The notes under the pieces: generated by a model
The model's input: the letters and a program-made list of their open reading frames with translations, nothing else
Database searches by the model: none
Told to the model about the DNA's origin: nothing
Part shown: piece by piece, positions 1 through 6,260 of the stretch
Layout of the letters: each line of letters opens with the position of its first letter
Numbering within the stretch: position 1 is the stretch's first letter
Translations under genes and position numbers: made by a program
Assembly (NCBI GenBank): GCA_002746475.1
Contig: PDOX01000020.1
Location: 1 to 7,389 of the forward strand
Length of the DNA: 7,389 bases
Origin: a candidate division SR1 bacterium
Lineage (GTDB): Bacteria; Patescibacteriota; Gracilibacteria; Absconditabacterales; Absconditicoccaceae
Direction: 5' to 3'

Positions 1-1
1 C

Positions 2-478
2 TATATTGATGAGTTTCAAAATTTTGCGACAGAGACCTTTAATGAAATCTTGTCAGAGGCGAGAAAATATGGGCTTTCGCTCTGTGTAGCGCACCAATTC
101 GTGAAACAGATTCCAAATAATATTTCTGATGCTTTGTTTGGGAATATTGGGTCTATGATTACATTCAGAGTGTCTTCTGATGATGCGGAATTTATCAAAA
201 ATCATTATGCACCGTTTTTGTGAGGCTATGACCTTGCAAATTTAAATATGAGGGAATTTTACTGTAAAACGCAGGTGAAAGGGCAGGTAAAAGATCCGTT
301 TTCACTCAGGAGTGCGTATATGCCAGATATTGATGTTGAGCCTTCGTATGTGGAGGAGTTATATAAACTTTCTCGTGCAAAATATAGTAGAACGTTGGAA
401 GAGGCGAAAAAAGTGGTACAAGAAGAGACTAAAGATGTACAAAAAGTTATTGATGAATTTGGAACTCCGATTATTTAG
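2..478 (+). CDS. VirD4/TraG-like type IV coupling ATPase, C-terminal part (5' partial)
   Basis: This is the last 158 codons of a gene that begins before the window. The visible part opens at a Walker B-like motif (YIDEFQNFAT, residues 1-10) and continues with LSEARKYGLSLCVAHQF and GNIGSMITFRV. These are the signatures of the TraM-recognition/TraG C-terminal region of conjugative coupling ATPases, in the form common in CPR genomes. Such proteins are hexameric, membrane-associated motors that move DNA or protein through type IV secretion or pilus-type machines. One in-frame TGA at 221-223 must be read as glycine (PFLGGYDL). With TGA as stop, the remainder would be an orphan ORF starting at 248. 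The tail from about residue 105 is charged and helical. The stop is TAG. The Walker A motif and N-terminus are outside the window, so family membership rests on the C-terminal half only. Whether a complete secretion system exists cannot be seen here. Confidence 0.85.
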
Positions 479-529
479 GTTTAATAGTAAAGAGAAAGTT
501 TTTTTTAGTAATAGGTAATCAAAAAGGAT

Positions 530-949
530 ATGGAAAAAGATTTCATTTCACGAGCAAAGAAGAAAAGTGAAATAGAAGATAGTCAGAGAACAATAATAGT
601 AAAAAAGAGACAGATATGGGTTGCTTATATTGGAGTGAATATCTGAAATGAATCAAGTAAAAATAGTCCATATGTGAGACCGTGTTTGATTATTAATCCC
701 AAATTTTATTGAGATCTTGTATTGGTGTGATTTTTAACAACTAAATATAACGAAAATTTGGCTAATACTTATGTAAAAATTCCTAAAAATATTTCTTGAT
801 TAAATGAGGATTCATATCTTATGTTAAATCAAATAAAACCAATTAGTAAAAAAAGATTAATTAGAAAGTTAAATGATAACAGTAAAATATGATTATTAGA
901 CAATAAACCTTTTATAGCAATAATAAATAGCGTTAAAAAATTTATCTAA
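530..949 (+). CDS. PemK/MazF-family toxin-like protein, no adjacent antitoxin
   Basis: This 139-aa protein follows the coupling ATPase gene after 51 nt. Residues 27-110 follow the PemK/MazF fold: RQIWVAYIG opens strand 1, VRPCLIIN (49-56) is the 'RP' motif near the active site, LVGFLTTK (65-72) corresponds to the usual hydrophobic strand ending in T-S/T, and SYLMLNQIKPISKKRL (95-110) matches the closing Q-I-x-x-I-x-x-x-R-L block. MazF/PemK toxins are sequence-specific mRNA endoribonucleases normally neutralised by a small antitoxin encoded just upstream. No antitoxin gene is visible on either side. The first 26 residues are a charged extension of unknown role. Five in-frame TGA codons (the first at 644-646) must be glycine, and only one other glycine (GGA) is present. 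The ATG at 530 is preceded by AAAAAGGA, but the spacing of about one base is too short for a good ribosome site. There is an in-frame TAG at 512-514. Whether it is an active toxin is unknown. Confidence 0.78.
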
Positions 950-978
950 AAAAAACCCTTGAAGCAGAAGCTCCAAGG
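948..978 (-). terminator. Hairpin followed by T8 on the - strand
   Basis: CCTTG at 957-961 pairs with CAAGG at 974-978. AGC and GCT pair inside across one mismatch, with loop AGAA. Read on the - strand the stem is followed by eight Ts (948-955), the form of an intrinsic terminator. On the + strand the A-run precedes the stem and no U-tract follows directly. No - strand gene is visible upstream of it within the next kilobase, so it may be a remnant or may block antisense transcription into the toxin-like gene. Confidence 0.4.
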
Positions 979-984
979 TCGAGT

Positions 985-1005
985 GAGTACTTAATACTCT
1001 ATTTT
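985..1005 (+). terminator. Weak + strand hairpin with short T-run
   Basis: GAGTA (985-989) and TACTC (995-999) form a 5-bp stem with loop CTTAA, followed by TATTTTG. This is a poor intrinsic terminator by stem and T-run. It is the only candidate end for the toxin-like transcript on this strand. Confidence 0.25.
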
Positions 1006-1063
1006 GTACTCTTAGTATACAGAAAAAAAATTAAAATGCAAATAAAAAAAGTATTAACTTAAT

Positions 1064-1069
1064 TATAAT
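1064..1069 (+). promoter_or_regulatory. Candidate -10 box upstream of the repeat-protein gene
   Basis: A perfect TATAAT lies 49 bases before the ATG at 1119 and would start RNA near 1076. I see no convincing -35 hexamer at 16-18 bases spacing, and the surroundings are so AT-rich that a chance match is quite possible. Confidence 0.35.
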
Positions 1070-1083
1070 ACAAAAAGCACCAC

Positions 1084-1111
1084 TAATCATTAATCATTTA
1101 CCATTAATCAT
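1084..1111 (+). repeat. Tandem heptamer repeat, 4 copies of TAATCAT type
   Basis: Four contiguous 7-bp units are present: TAATCAT (1084), TAATCAT (1091), TTACCAT (1098) and TAATCAT (1105). The array ends seven bases before the ATG at 1119, so it occupies the place where a ribosome site would be expected. It could be slippage-prone satellite DNA or a spacer. Confidence 0.6.
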
Positions 1112-1118
1112 TATTTTC

Positions 1119-2828
1119 ATGCCTCAGAGACTTAAACAACGACAGGAGAAAATTCAAGATAAGAGAAAGCAGACGCCATGGAGGGAGTTTGTGAAAGAAG
1201 TGTGCAGTTGGTTTTCTTTAAATTTATATAGAAATAAAGAATATATTTCTAGATATCCAATAAGTGATAGGAATCCAATTATTATAAGTAATATATGATA
1301 CGAAAACCCAAATACTTCCGAGAGTAATATACAAAAAGAAAATATTTTTTCTTCAATTTTTCAATTATTTAAGAATACAGAACTTCCTAATTTAATGGCA
1401 TATGGTAATAATGTTGATGCTACCTTTGCAGATGCTGTATATGGAGTAAATAAGGCTTATCTCAGTTTTTCAACATGAATATCTTCCTCAAATGTTTTAT
1501 ATTCTAACTTTGTATGGAATAATACTCATAATGTATTAAATAGTGTATATGTGGAAGATAGTTCTGAAAATATATACAGTTCTTTATCTGTGCAAAAATG
1601 ATACAATGTATTTTACTCAAGATATATCACAAATTCTAGTAATATTTGGTTTTCATCAAATTTAATATGATGCAAAGATTGTATATTTTGTGATAATTTA
1701 CAAAATGTGCAGTATTGTATCAACAATAAGCAAACAACTAAATGAGAATATTTAAAATATAAAGAAAAATTATTATTAAAGAAAATATTGTTTGAAAAGT
1801 ATTATGATAACGTAAACATGTTATGAAATAATTATTGAAGTAATAATAGTGAATGAGGAGGTTTAATTAAATGTGAAAACGTTAAACAAAGTTATATGTG
1901 TAGAGATATAAAAGATTGAAGGAATTTATATTTTTCTTCATGAGGAAATAATGGATCTAAGTCATTCTTTGACGGTATTGATATTTGAGTAGATTGTGAT
2001 AATTTTTATTGAGTTTGTGGAGCAGGGACAAACTCATCTCATTTATATTTTTGTCAAAATATTAATATTTCTACTCATATGTATTACTGTATATTTTGTG
2101 ATAACTGCTCTTACTGCCTATGATGTATCGGACTAAAAAATAAATCTTACTGTATCTTAAACAAACAATACACCAAAGAAGAACGATACGATAAAGTTGA
2201 TGAAATATTTACGCAGATGGAAAAAGACTGAACTTTGTGAGAATTCTTTCCATGAACTATGAATCCGTTTTATTTTAACGACACCGCTGCGTATCTCATC
2301 GATGACACTTTCACAAAAGAAGAAGTTGAAGCAGAGTGATATTTACGAAGAGATGAAAAGATTAAGGTGGATATCCCAGAGGGGGCGGAGATCGTGCATA
2401 CTTACTCCACTTCTTCCCAAAATAAACCTCCCCTTAATACTGACCCCTCAGTCCCGCAAAGCGGGACAGCTCCCCTCCAAGGGGAGCCCTCAAAAAGCCT
2501 CTCCTTGGAGGAGAGGTGCCCGAAGGGCGGAGAGGTCTTACACAAGGGAGGGTCTAAACAAAGAAGAGATTCTCTAAACGATTACCAATGACGAAAAGTT
2601 GGAAATAAATTCTATCCTATCTCTGAAATTGGGAACAAAGTTCCAAAAGTAGACAGTGGAGCTGAACGATGGATAAATCCTGAAATACTCAACAAAGTGA
2701 TCCAAGACAAAGAATGAAACTATTATAAAATTGTAAAGATGGAATATGATTTCCTCATGAAGCATGGACTTCCTCTTCCAAAATTGCACTGGTTAGATAG
2801 AATTAAATTAGGATTTAGGTTTAAGTAG
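1119..2828 (+). CDS. Cys-rich solenoid-like repeat protein of a CPR-typical family, carrying an inserted repeat element
   Basis: The protein has 569 residues and no assigned function. A basic N-terminus is followed from about residue 125 by short repeats of 12-13 residues (NVLYS, NVLNS, NIYSS, NVFYS, NIWFSS, then DCIFCDN) ending in YCINNKQ (199-205). A second array at about 290-350 ends in CSYCLGCIGLKNKSYCILNKQYTKEE. The later part (MEKDGTLGEFFP, then FTKEEVEAEGYLRRDE) and the C-terminus (MEYDFLMKHGLPLPK) match my memory of a Cys-rich family widespread in Patescibacteria, sometimes annotated CaiB/BaiF without good reason. The C-terminal zinc-ribbon-like cysteines expected after that motif are absent here. 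Nineteen in-frame TGAs read as glycine, including the one in CLGCIGL. Residues 437-478 come from an inserted palindromic element. No Shine-Dalgarno is visible before the ATG. The stop is TAG. The regular repeats suggest a beta-solenoid, which is inference. Confidence 0.8.
2427..2551. repeat. GC-rich palindromic repeat element inserted in a coding sequence
   Basis: This roughly 125-bp block is far richer in GC than its surroundings and is almost entirely made of hairpins: 2451-2467 (7-bp stem), 2469-2487 (8-bp stem), 2498-2516 (8-bp stem) and 2518-2528 (4-bp stem). The outer ends also pair imperfectly: CCTCCCC at 2427 with GGGAGG ending at 2551, and GACCCCTC at 2442 with GAGAGGTC ending at 2537. 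This is the architecture of mobile palindromic repeats such as MITE-like or RAYT-dependent elements. It encodes SVPQSGTAPLQGEP and LEERCPKGGEV in frame with its host gene and contains no stop in that frame. No transposase is present in the window. Confidence 0.75.
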
Positions 2829-2893
2829 GAGGTGATAGAAAAAAAGCGTGGAAGAAAAAAAAAGGAGATAAAAGATATATTATGGAGTGTATG
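2829..2893. other. Convergent intergenic gap between the repeat-protein gene and trmD
   Basis: This 65-base gap separates two genes that converge. It is purine-rich on the + strand with an A9 run at 2855-2863, which is a T9 run for transcripts arriving from trmD. I find no stable stem before that run, so an intrinsic terminator is not demonstrated. Confidence 0.4.
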
Positions 2894-3583
2894 TTATGAA
2901 ATGTCTTTACTTTGTTCTTTTTTTCGTTCTTCAATTTTTTTGTGGTCTCAGCTGAGTAATACCTCTGGGACTTTCATGTTGTCAAATTCCTGAGGTCTGG
3001 TGTATTGTGGTGCTTCAAGATTGTTCATATTTTCAAGGATATTATAACTTTCATCTTCTCGGCTTTGGGCTTTGTTGATGACTCAGGGAAGGAGTCTGGT
3101 GATAGCTTCAATCATGACCATGGTTGGTGTTTCTCCTCCCAGGGTGATAAATTGTCCGAGTGAAATTTTTTTTCGCTGCTTAGGATAATTTTTGTTGAGT
3201 CGTTCTTCCATACGGTAGTCAATCCCTTCATATCTTCCACATATGAAGATAAGATTTTTTTTGTCTGCCAAACTATGGGCAGATTGTTGGTTGAATACGG
3301 TTTTACTTGGACTTGGGAAGAGGATATGGATGTCTTCTTTTTTTCGGTTGTTTTTGTTTATCGTATCTTGGATTGCGTGGATAATAGGCTCAGCTTTCAA
3401 GAGCATTCCCGCCCCTCACCCGTAGATCTCATCGTCAATTTGTTTGTGTTTATCATTACAAAAATCCCTTGGATTGACAAGATCAATCGTGATAAGTTGT
3501 TTTTCTCTCGCTTTTTGGATGAGGGAACTGGTGAGAAAACTTTCAAATATTTCTGGAAAGATTGAGATAATACTGATATGCAT
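2894..3583 (-). CDS. trmD: tRNA (guanine-N1-)-methyltransferase, m1G37 (TrmD)
   Basis: TrmD transfers a methyl group from S-adenosylmethionine to N1 of G37, next to the anticodon, in tRNAs reading CNN and some other codons, which prevents +1 frameshifting. The 229-residue protein shows the SPOUT trefoil-knot motifs in order: MHISIISIFPEIF start, YGGGAGM (54-60), LFPSPSK (88-94), CGRYEGID (115-122), SLGQFITLGGE (141-151), LLPGV, the linker with SREDESY (D177 is the likely catalytic Asp), then YTRP and VPEVLLSGDHKKI. Glycines 56, 167 and 212 are encoded by TGA, all at positions conserved as glycine in the family. This makes the gene the best internal proof of the recoding. It is slightly shorter than usual (about 240-250 residues), ending soon after the SGDH motif with little of the C-terminal helix. 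It is the last gene of the - strand operon, 22 bases after the racemase-like gene. The stop is TAA. Confidence 0.95.
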
Positions 3584-3605
3584 TATTTAGGCGTTTATAA
3601 TAAAA

Positions 3606-4436
3606 TTATTTTTTTACTTCGACGTACTTAATTTTAGCTGTTTTTCCTTTTTGTAAGAGCCAAAGCAAGTGTTTGTTGTCGTGTAAAAATTGGGTGTGTC
3701 CGTTGTGTAGTACAGTGATCGTATAGTTATCTTCTTGATTCTTGTTTTGATTTGCTGTTAAGTGGGCTTCTAGTATCTTTTCTAGGGATTTGCTATTATG
3801 AAATCTTTGTTTGTTGAAATTGAAATATTTGTTGATGGTTCTCTGATAAGCAAAGTATCAATAGTTTAATGGGATGATGGTGTCTACATCGGCATTTTTG
3901 AAATATCTGAGATCAAACTTGATAACTTTATTGACCATGAAATTAGAAAAGCTGAGATTATTGAGAAAATATTTCCACATTCTGACTTCCTTTGCTCGGT
4001 ATTTGAAAGGGAGATGAAATTTTTTGATGGTTTTTTGATTGGTGCTGAGCTGATAGCTTTTGCTTTCGTTGGTAATGAGGGTTTGTGCTTCCTGAATACT
4101 TGCGAAATCTCCAAGGAGTCAAAATTTTCCTACTAAACTATACGCGAAGCAGTAGTTGTGGAGATATCCTGTAAATAGTGGTAGTATATTGTCGCTATAT
4201 TCTCCTTTTTGCAAAAAATACAGTTCAAAGATTGGGTCAATGATGATCTTTTCACATCATGCTTGGATGAGCTGTTCAATGCTTTTTTTGATGATTTCTT
4301 TTGCATGATCAAAATCTTTGTCCCCTAAGAAATTGTTATTTTGGTCATAGTAGAGGATGTAATTGTGATTATAACGGTTGAGATATTTGAAGAGTAAAAT
4401 ATTCTCATTTCCAGAACTTATGATTCCAATGTTCAT
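3606..4436 (-). CDS. Asp/Glu racemase-fold protein lacking both catalytic cysteines
   Basis: The 276-residue protein resembles glutamate racemase (MurI) in layout, but every catalytic motif is altered. The N-terminus NIGIISSG (2-9) takes the place of the MurI DSG loop, with Asp changed to Ser. KIIIDPIF (63-70) sits where I-A-C-N-T-A carries the first catalytic Cys. VGKFGLLGDFASIQEAQ (102-118) matches the 'GVIGT-ATI-SG' strand-helix. DTIIPLNYGYF (185-195) replaces the second-site G-C-T-H-Y-P, with Cys to Asn and His to Gly. SLEKILEAHL then follows like the last MurI helix. A basic, Asn-rich C-terminal tail extends beyond. True racemase activity is therefore unlikely. A binding, structural or regulatory role is inference. 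Glycines 60, 106 and 193 are TGA-encoded. The start overlaps the preceding gene by 19 bases, suggesting translational coupling. The homology call rests on motif positions read by eye. Confidence 0.6.
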
Positions 4437-5059
4437 TTGATTGTTTTTTTGAGGTAAAGATATTGTGTGAGTTTATGGAGTAATCCATCCATTGTCTTTG
4501 CATTTTGTGTTTGAATGATTGTGTTTTTTATTTGTGTTATTTTATTTTGTAGGTTGATAATTTCTTGTGAAGACGTATTGATATATATAAAATTATTTTC
4601 TATTTTGTTGTAATAAAAATATTCTTGGTCTAGCATTTTTTTCAGGTATTTTTGGATGATGGTGAGGAGATTTTTTTCAAATTTAGCAGTGTTATATTGT
4701 ATTTTTTGTATCAAGGCATTTATTTTTTTGATATTTTCAAACTTTTTGTTTTTGATATTTATCCAAAAAATTATATTTTCTCTTTGTTGGATGAGTTTGT
4801 TGATTTTTTGAATGGTTTGATATTCTTTGTAAATGCGATTTTTGAGATAGAGAATATAATTTTTACAGAGATAGTTGTTATTTTTTTTCAATGAAACGGT
4901 GAGATGCTCTCCTTGGATAGTACAATATATCCTATCTTGGAAATATGCGTCTGTGGTATTGATTTTCCCCAAGAATAAAAAGCTTCCTCCGAAGAAAAGT
5001 ATTGTTCCAATAATTAGAAGTTTTGTTTTTATTTTTCAATATGATGTAATTAGTGTCAT
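4418..5059 (-). CDS. Unrecognised membrane-anchored coiled-coil protein
   Basis: I do not recognise this 213-residue protein. Residues 13-30 (LLIIGTILFFGGSFLFLG) form one membrane segment preceded by a short basic N-terminus, so the bulk would lie outside the membrane or in the cytoplasm as a single-pass protein. From about residue 65 it is long, helical and rich in Lys, Asn, Ile and Gln, with heptad-like hydrophobic spacing (KINKLIQ, KINALIQKIQ, INLQNKITQIKNTI), pointing to coiled coil. I chose the ATG at 5059 because it restores the membrane segment. Standard-code reading would start at a TTG near 4972 because glycine 8 is TGA. A second TGA (glycine 209) lies five codons before the TAA stop. 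It begins 10 bases after holA and overlaps the racemase-like gene, so all are probably cotranscribed. The composition resembles FtsL/DivIC-type anchored coiled coils, but no specific relation can be claimed. Confidence 0.72.
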
Positions 5060-5069
5060 TGTGTTGTGT

Positions 5070-6059
5070 TTATTTTTGGATAAAGGGATAGCTAAATTTT
5101 TTGAGTTGTATCCAGAATTCATCAGCTTGCTTTTTTCAGTTTTTGATGGCATCATCAAGTTCCACGAGTTGAAGATACATGTTTTTGATTTCTTTGCGGA
5201 ATTTCATAATAGTGTCTTTTTGTCCCAAGTTTATTTTGAGTACAAAGGGATTGATTTTATAGCTATTTTTGATGTCTTCGTAGCTCGTTTTCCCTTGGTC
5301 AAAAAAATCAAGTAGAGTCAGATAGAGATTCAATGTCCAGTAGACTGATCCCAAAAAAGCGTTTCGGTTTCCGCTTTCATTTTGCATAGCATTGATGAAC
5401 TGTAGTATCCTTTGTTCTTGCTGTTTAAATAAAATTCAGAAGAATTTAAACGCGTCTTGTTTGGTGTAGGTATAGGTGATGTTTTCTATGTCTTGTTCTT
5501 GGATGATATTTTTATTTTGGGCAGTGCATCGATGTTGGAGTTTATCTACCTCGTGCATCACGCTTTGTAAATCATCTCCAATTTTTTCTACAAAAGATTC
5601 TTGGGCTTCATTTGCTATGGTAATAGGATTTAGAGCTTGTTGGACAAGGTTTTTTATTTCATTTTTTTTGAGTTTTTTAAACTCTTTGATGGTTGCGTTT
5701 TTTTTCAGAAATTTATAGAGTTTGGTTCTCTTGTCAGGATTGCTACTGGCGAAAACGAGAAACGATGCTTCTGGAATTTTCCCTTCTCTAGCAAGAAATT
5801 CATTGATAAAGGTTTCATATTTTGCACTACTATTGGTTGCAGGCGTTGGGATATCCTTGAGAATGGTTAAATTTGCATTGGAAAAAAAACCTGCTCCAAA
5901 TACGGACTGGATTACTTGGTTATTATCAAAATTTTCGCTACTAAATACGAAGGTGCTATTCTCCCCATTTTTTTGTTCAAATCCTTGTTTTCGTCTTTTG
6001 ACTTCTTGTTGGAGGAGGAGTTGTTCTTCCCCAGTAAAGAGATAAACATTATTTGGCAT
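5070..6059 (-). CDS. holA: DNA polymerase III subunit delta
   Basis: Delta is the clamp-loader subunit that binds and opens the beta sliding clamp. The 329-residue protein has the usual length. It begins with the hallmark NNVYLFTGEEQLLLQQEVKRRK (short of a true P-loop, as in the family). FVFSSENFDNNQVIQSVFGAGFFSNANLTILKD is the first AAA+-like domain, and FLVFASSNPDKRTKLYKFLKK matches the 'D-x-R-x-x-L-x-K' region. IGDDLQSVMHEVDKLQ is the conserved helix of domain II, and TKQDAFKFF leads into the C-terminal collar domain. In-frame TGAs at residues 208 (FKFF-G-ILFK) and 308 must be read as glycine. With the standard code the protein would lose the whole collar domain. It is the first gene of the - strand operon and is divergent from the sortase gene. 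No Shine-Dalgarno is visible, and the predicted transcript start near 6092 leaves a leader of about 33 bases. The stop is TAA. Confidence 0.9.
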
Positions 6060-6071
6060 TGTCTTGTGTTT

Positions 6072-6101
6072 TTGATATAGATAAATTACACTATGTATAG
6101 T
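6072..6101 (+). promoter_or_regulatory. Promoter candidate for the sortase gene
   Basis: TTGATA at 6072-6077 and TATAGT at 6096-6101 are separated by 18 bases, close to the sigma-70 consensus, with a predicted start near 6108. If the coding start is 6261 the leader is about 150 bases, T-rich and without an obvious structure. Confidence 0.5.
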
Positions 6102-6104
6102 GTA
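6087..6104. promoter_or_regulatory. 18-bp palindrome, candidate operator between divergent genes
   Basis: TACACTAT-GT-ATAGTGTA is a perfect inverted repeat with 8-bp arms. It overlaps the predicted -10 boxes of both holA (- strand) and the sortase gene (+ strand), the classic place for a repressor dimer. Its symmetry also creates a -10-like TACACT on each strand, so it could be a product of two facing -10 boxes rather than a protein site. Confidence 0.45.
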
Positions 6105-6126
6105 TGAATTTATGTTTTGTTTTCAA
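6099..6126 (-). promoter_or_regulatory. Promoter candidate for the holA-trmD operon
   Basis: Read on the - strand, TTGAAA (6126-6121) and TACACT (6104-6099) are spaced by 16 bases, giving a start near 6092, about 33 bases before the holA ATG. The -10 overlaps that of the + strand promoter, so the two promoters probably compete. Confidence 0.45.
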
Positions 6127-6260
6127 ACAGAAAATATTTTTTTAATTTATTTTATATCTATTTTTATCTTTTTGTCATTTTTTATTGTATGATAATGGGG
6201 TGTTTTTTTGAAAATATCTGTTTTTGGAATATACTTAGTAGTGATAAATATTTATATGTG

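Noticed and set aside
16..198. Open frame on the - strand within the coupling ATPase gene
   Set aside because: It is antisense to a recognisable ATPase domain and shows no family features.
312..518. Second + strand frame inside the coupling ATPase tail
   Set aside because: It is the +1 shadow of the coding frame, rich in Arg/Lys/Trp from frame-shifted codons.
2427..2551. CRISPR array or tRNA-like structure at the GC-rich block
   Set aside because: There are no regularly spaced identical repeats with unique spacers and no cloverleaf. It is a set of different hairpins.
2302..2577. Alternative frame over the end of the repeat gene and palindromic element
   Set aside because: The frame with family sequence on both sides of the element is the other one. 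This frame is open mainly because the element lacks stops.
4875..5315. 146-codon + strand frame across the coiled-coil and holA genes
   Set aside because: It is the complement of T-rich antisense. The - strand carries the recognised delta subunit and has continuous operon layout.
5722..6045. 107-codon + strand frame inside holA
   Set aside because: It is antisense to the conserved N-terminal domain of the delta subunit.
6112..6195. Short hydrophobic peptide frame (ATG, 27 codons with TGA as glycine, TAA) just after the sortase promoter
   Set aside because: A T-rich stretch always gives Phe/Ile-rich peptides. There is no ribosome site and no regulatory structure to support a leader peptide.
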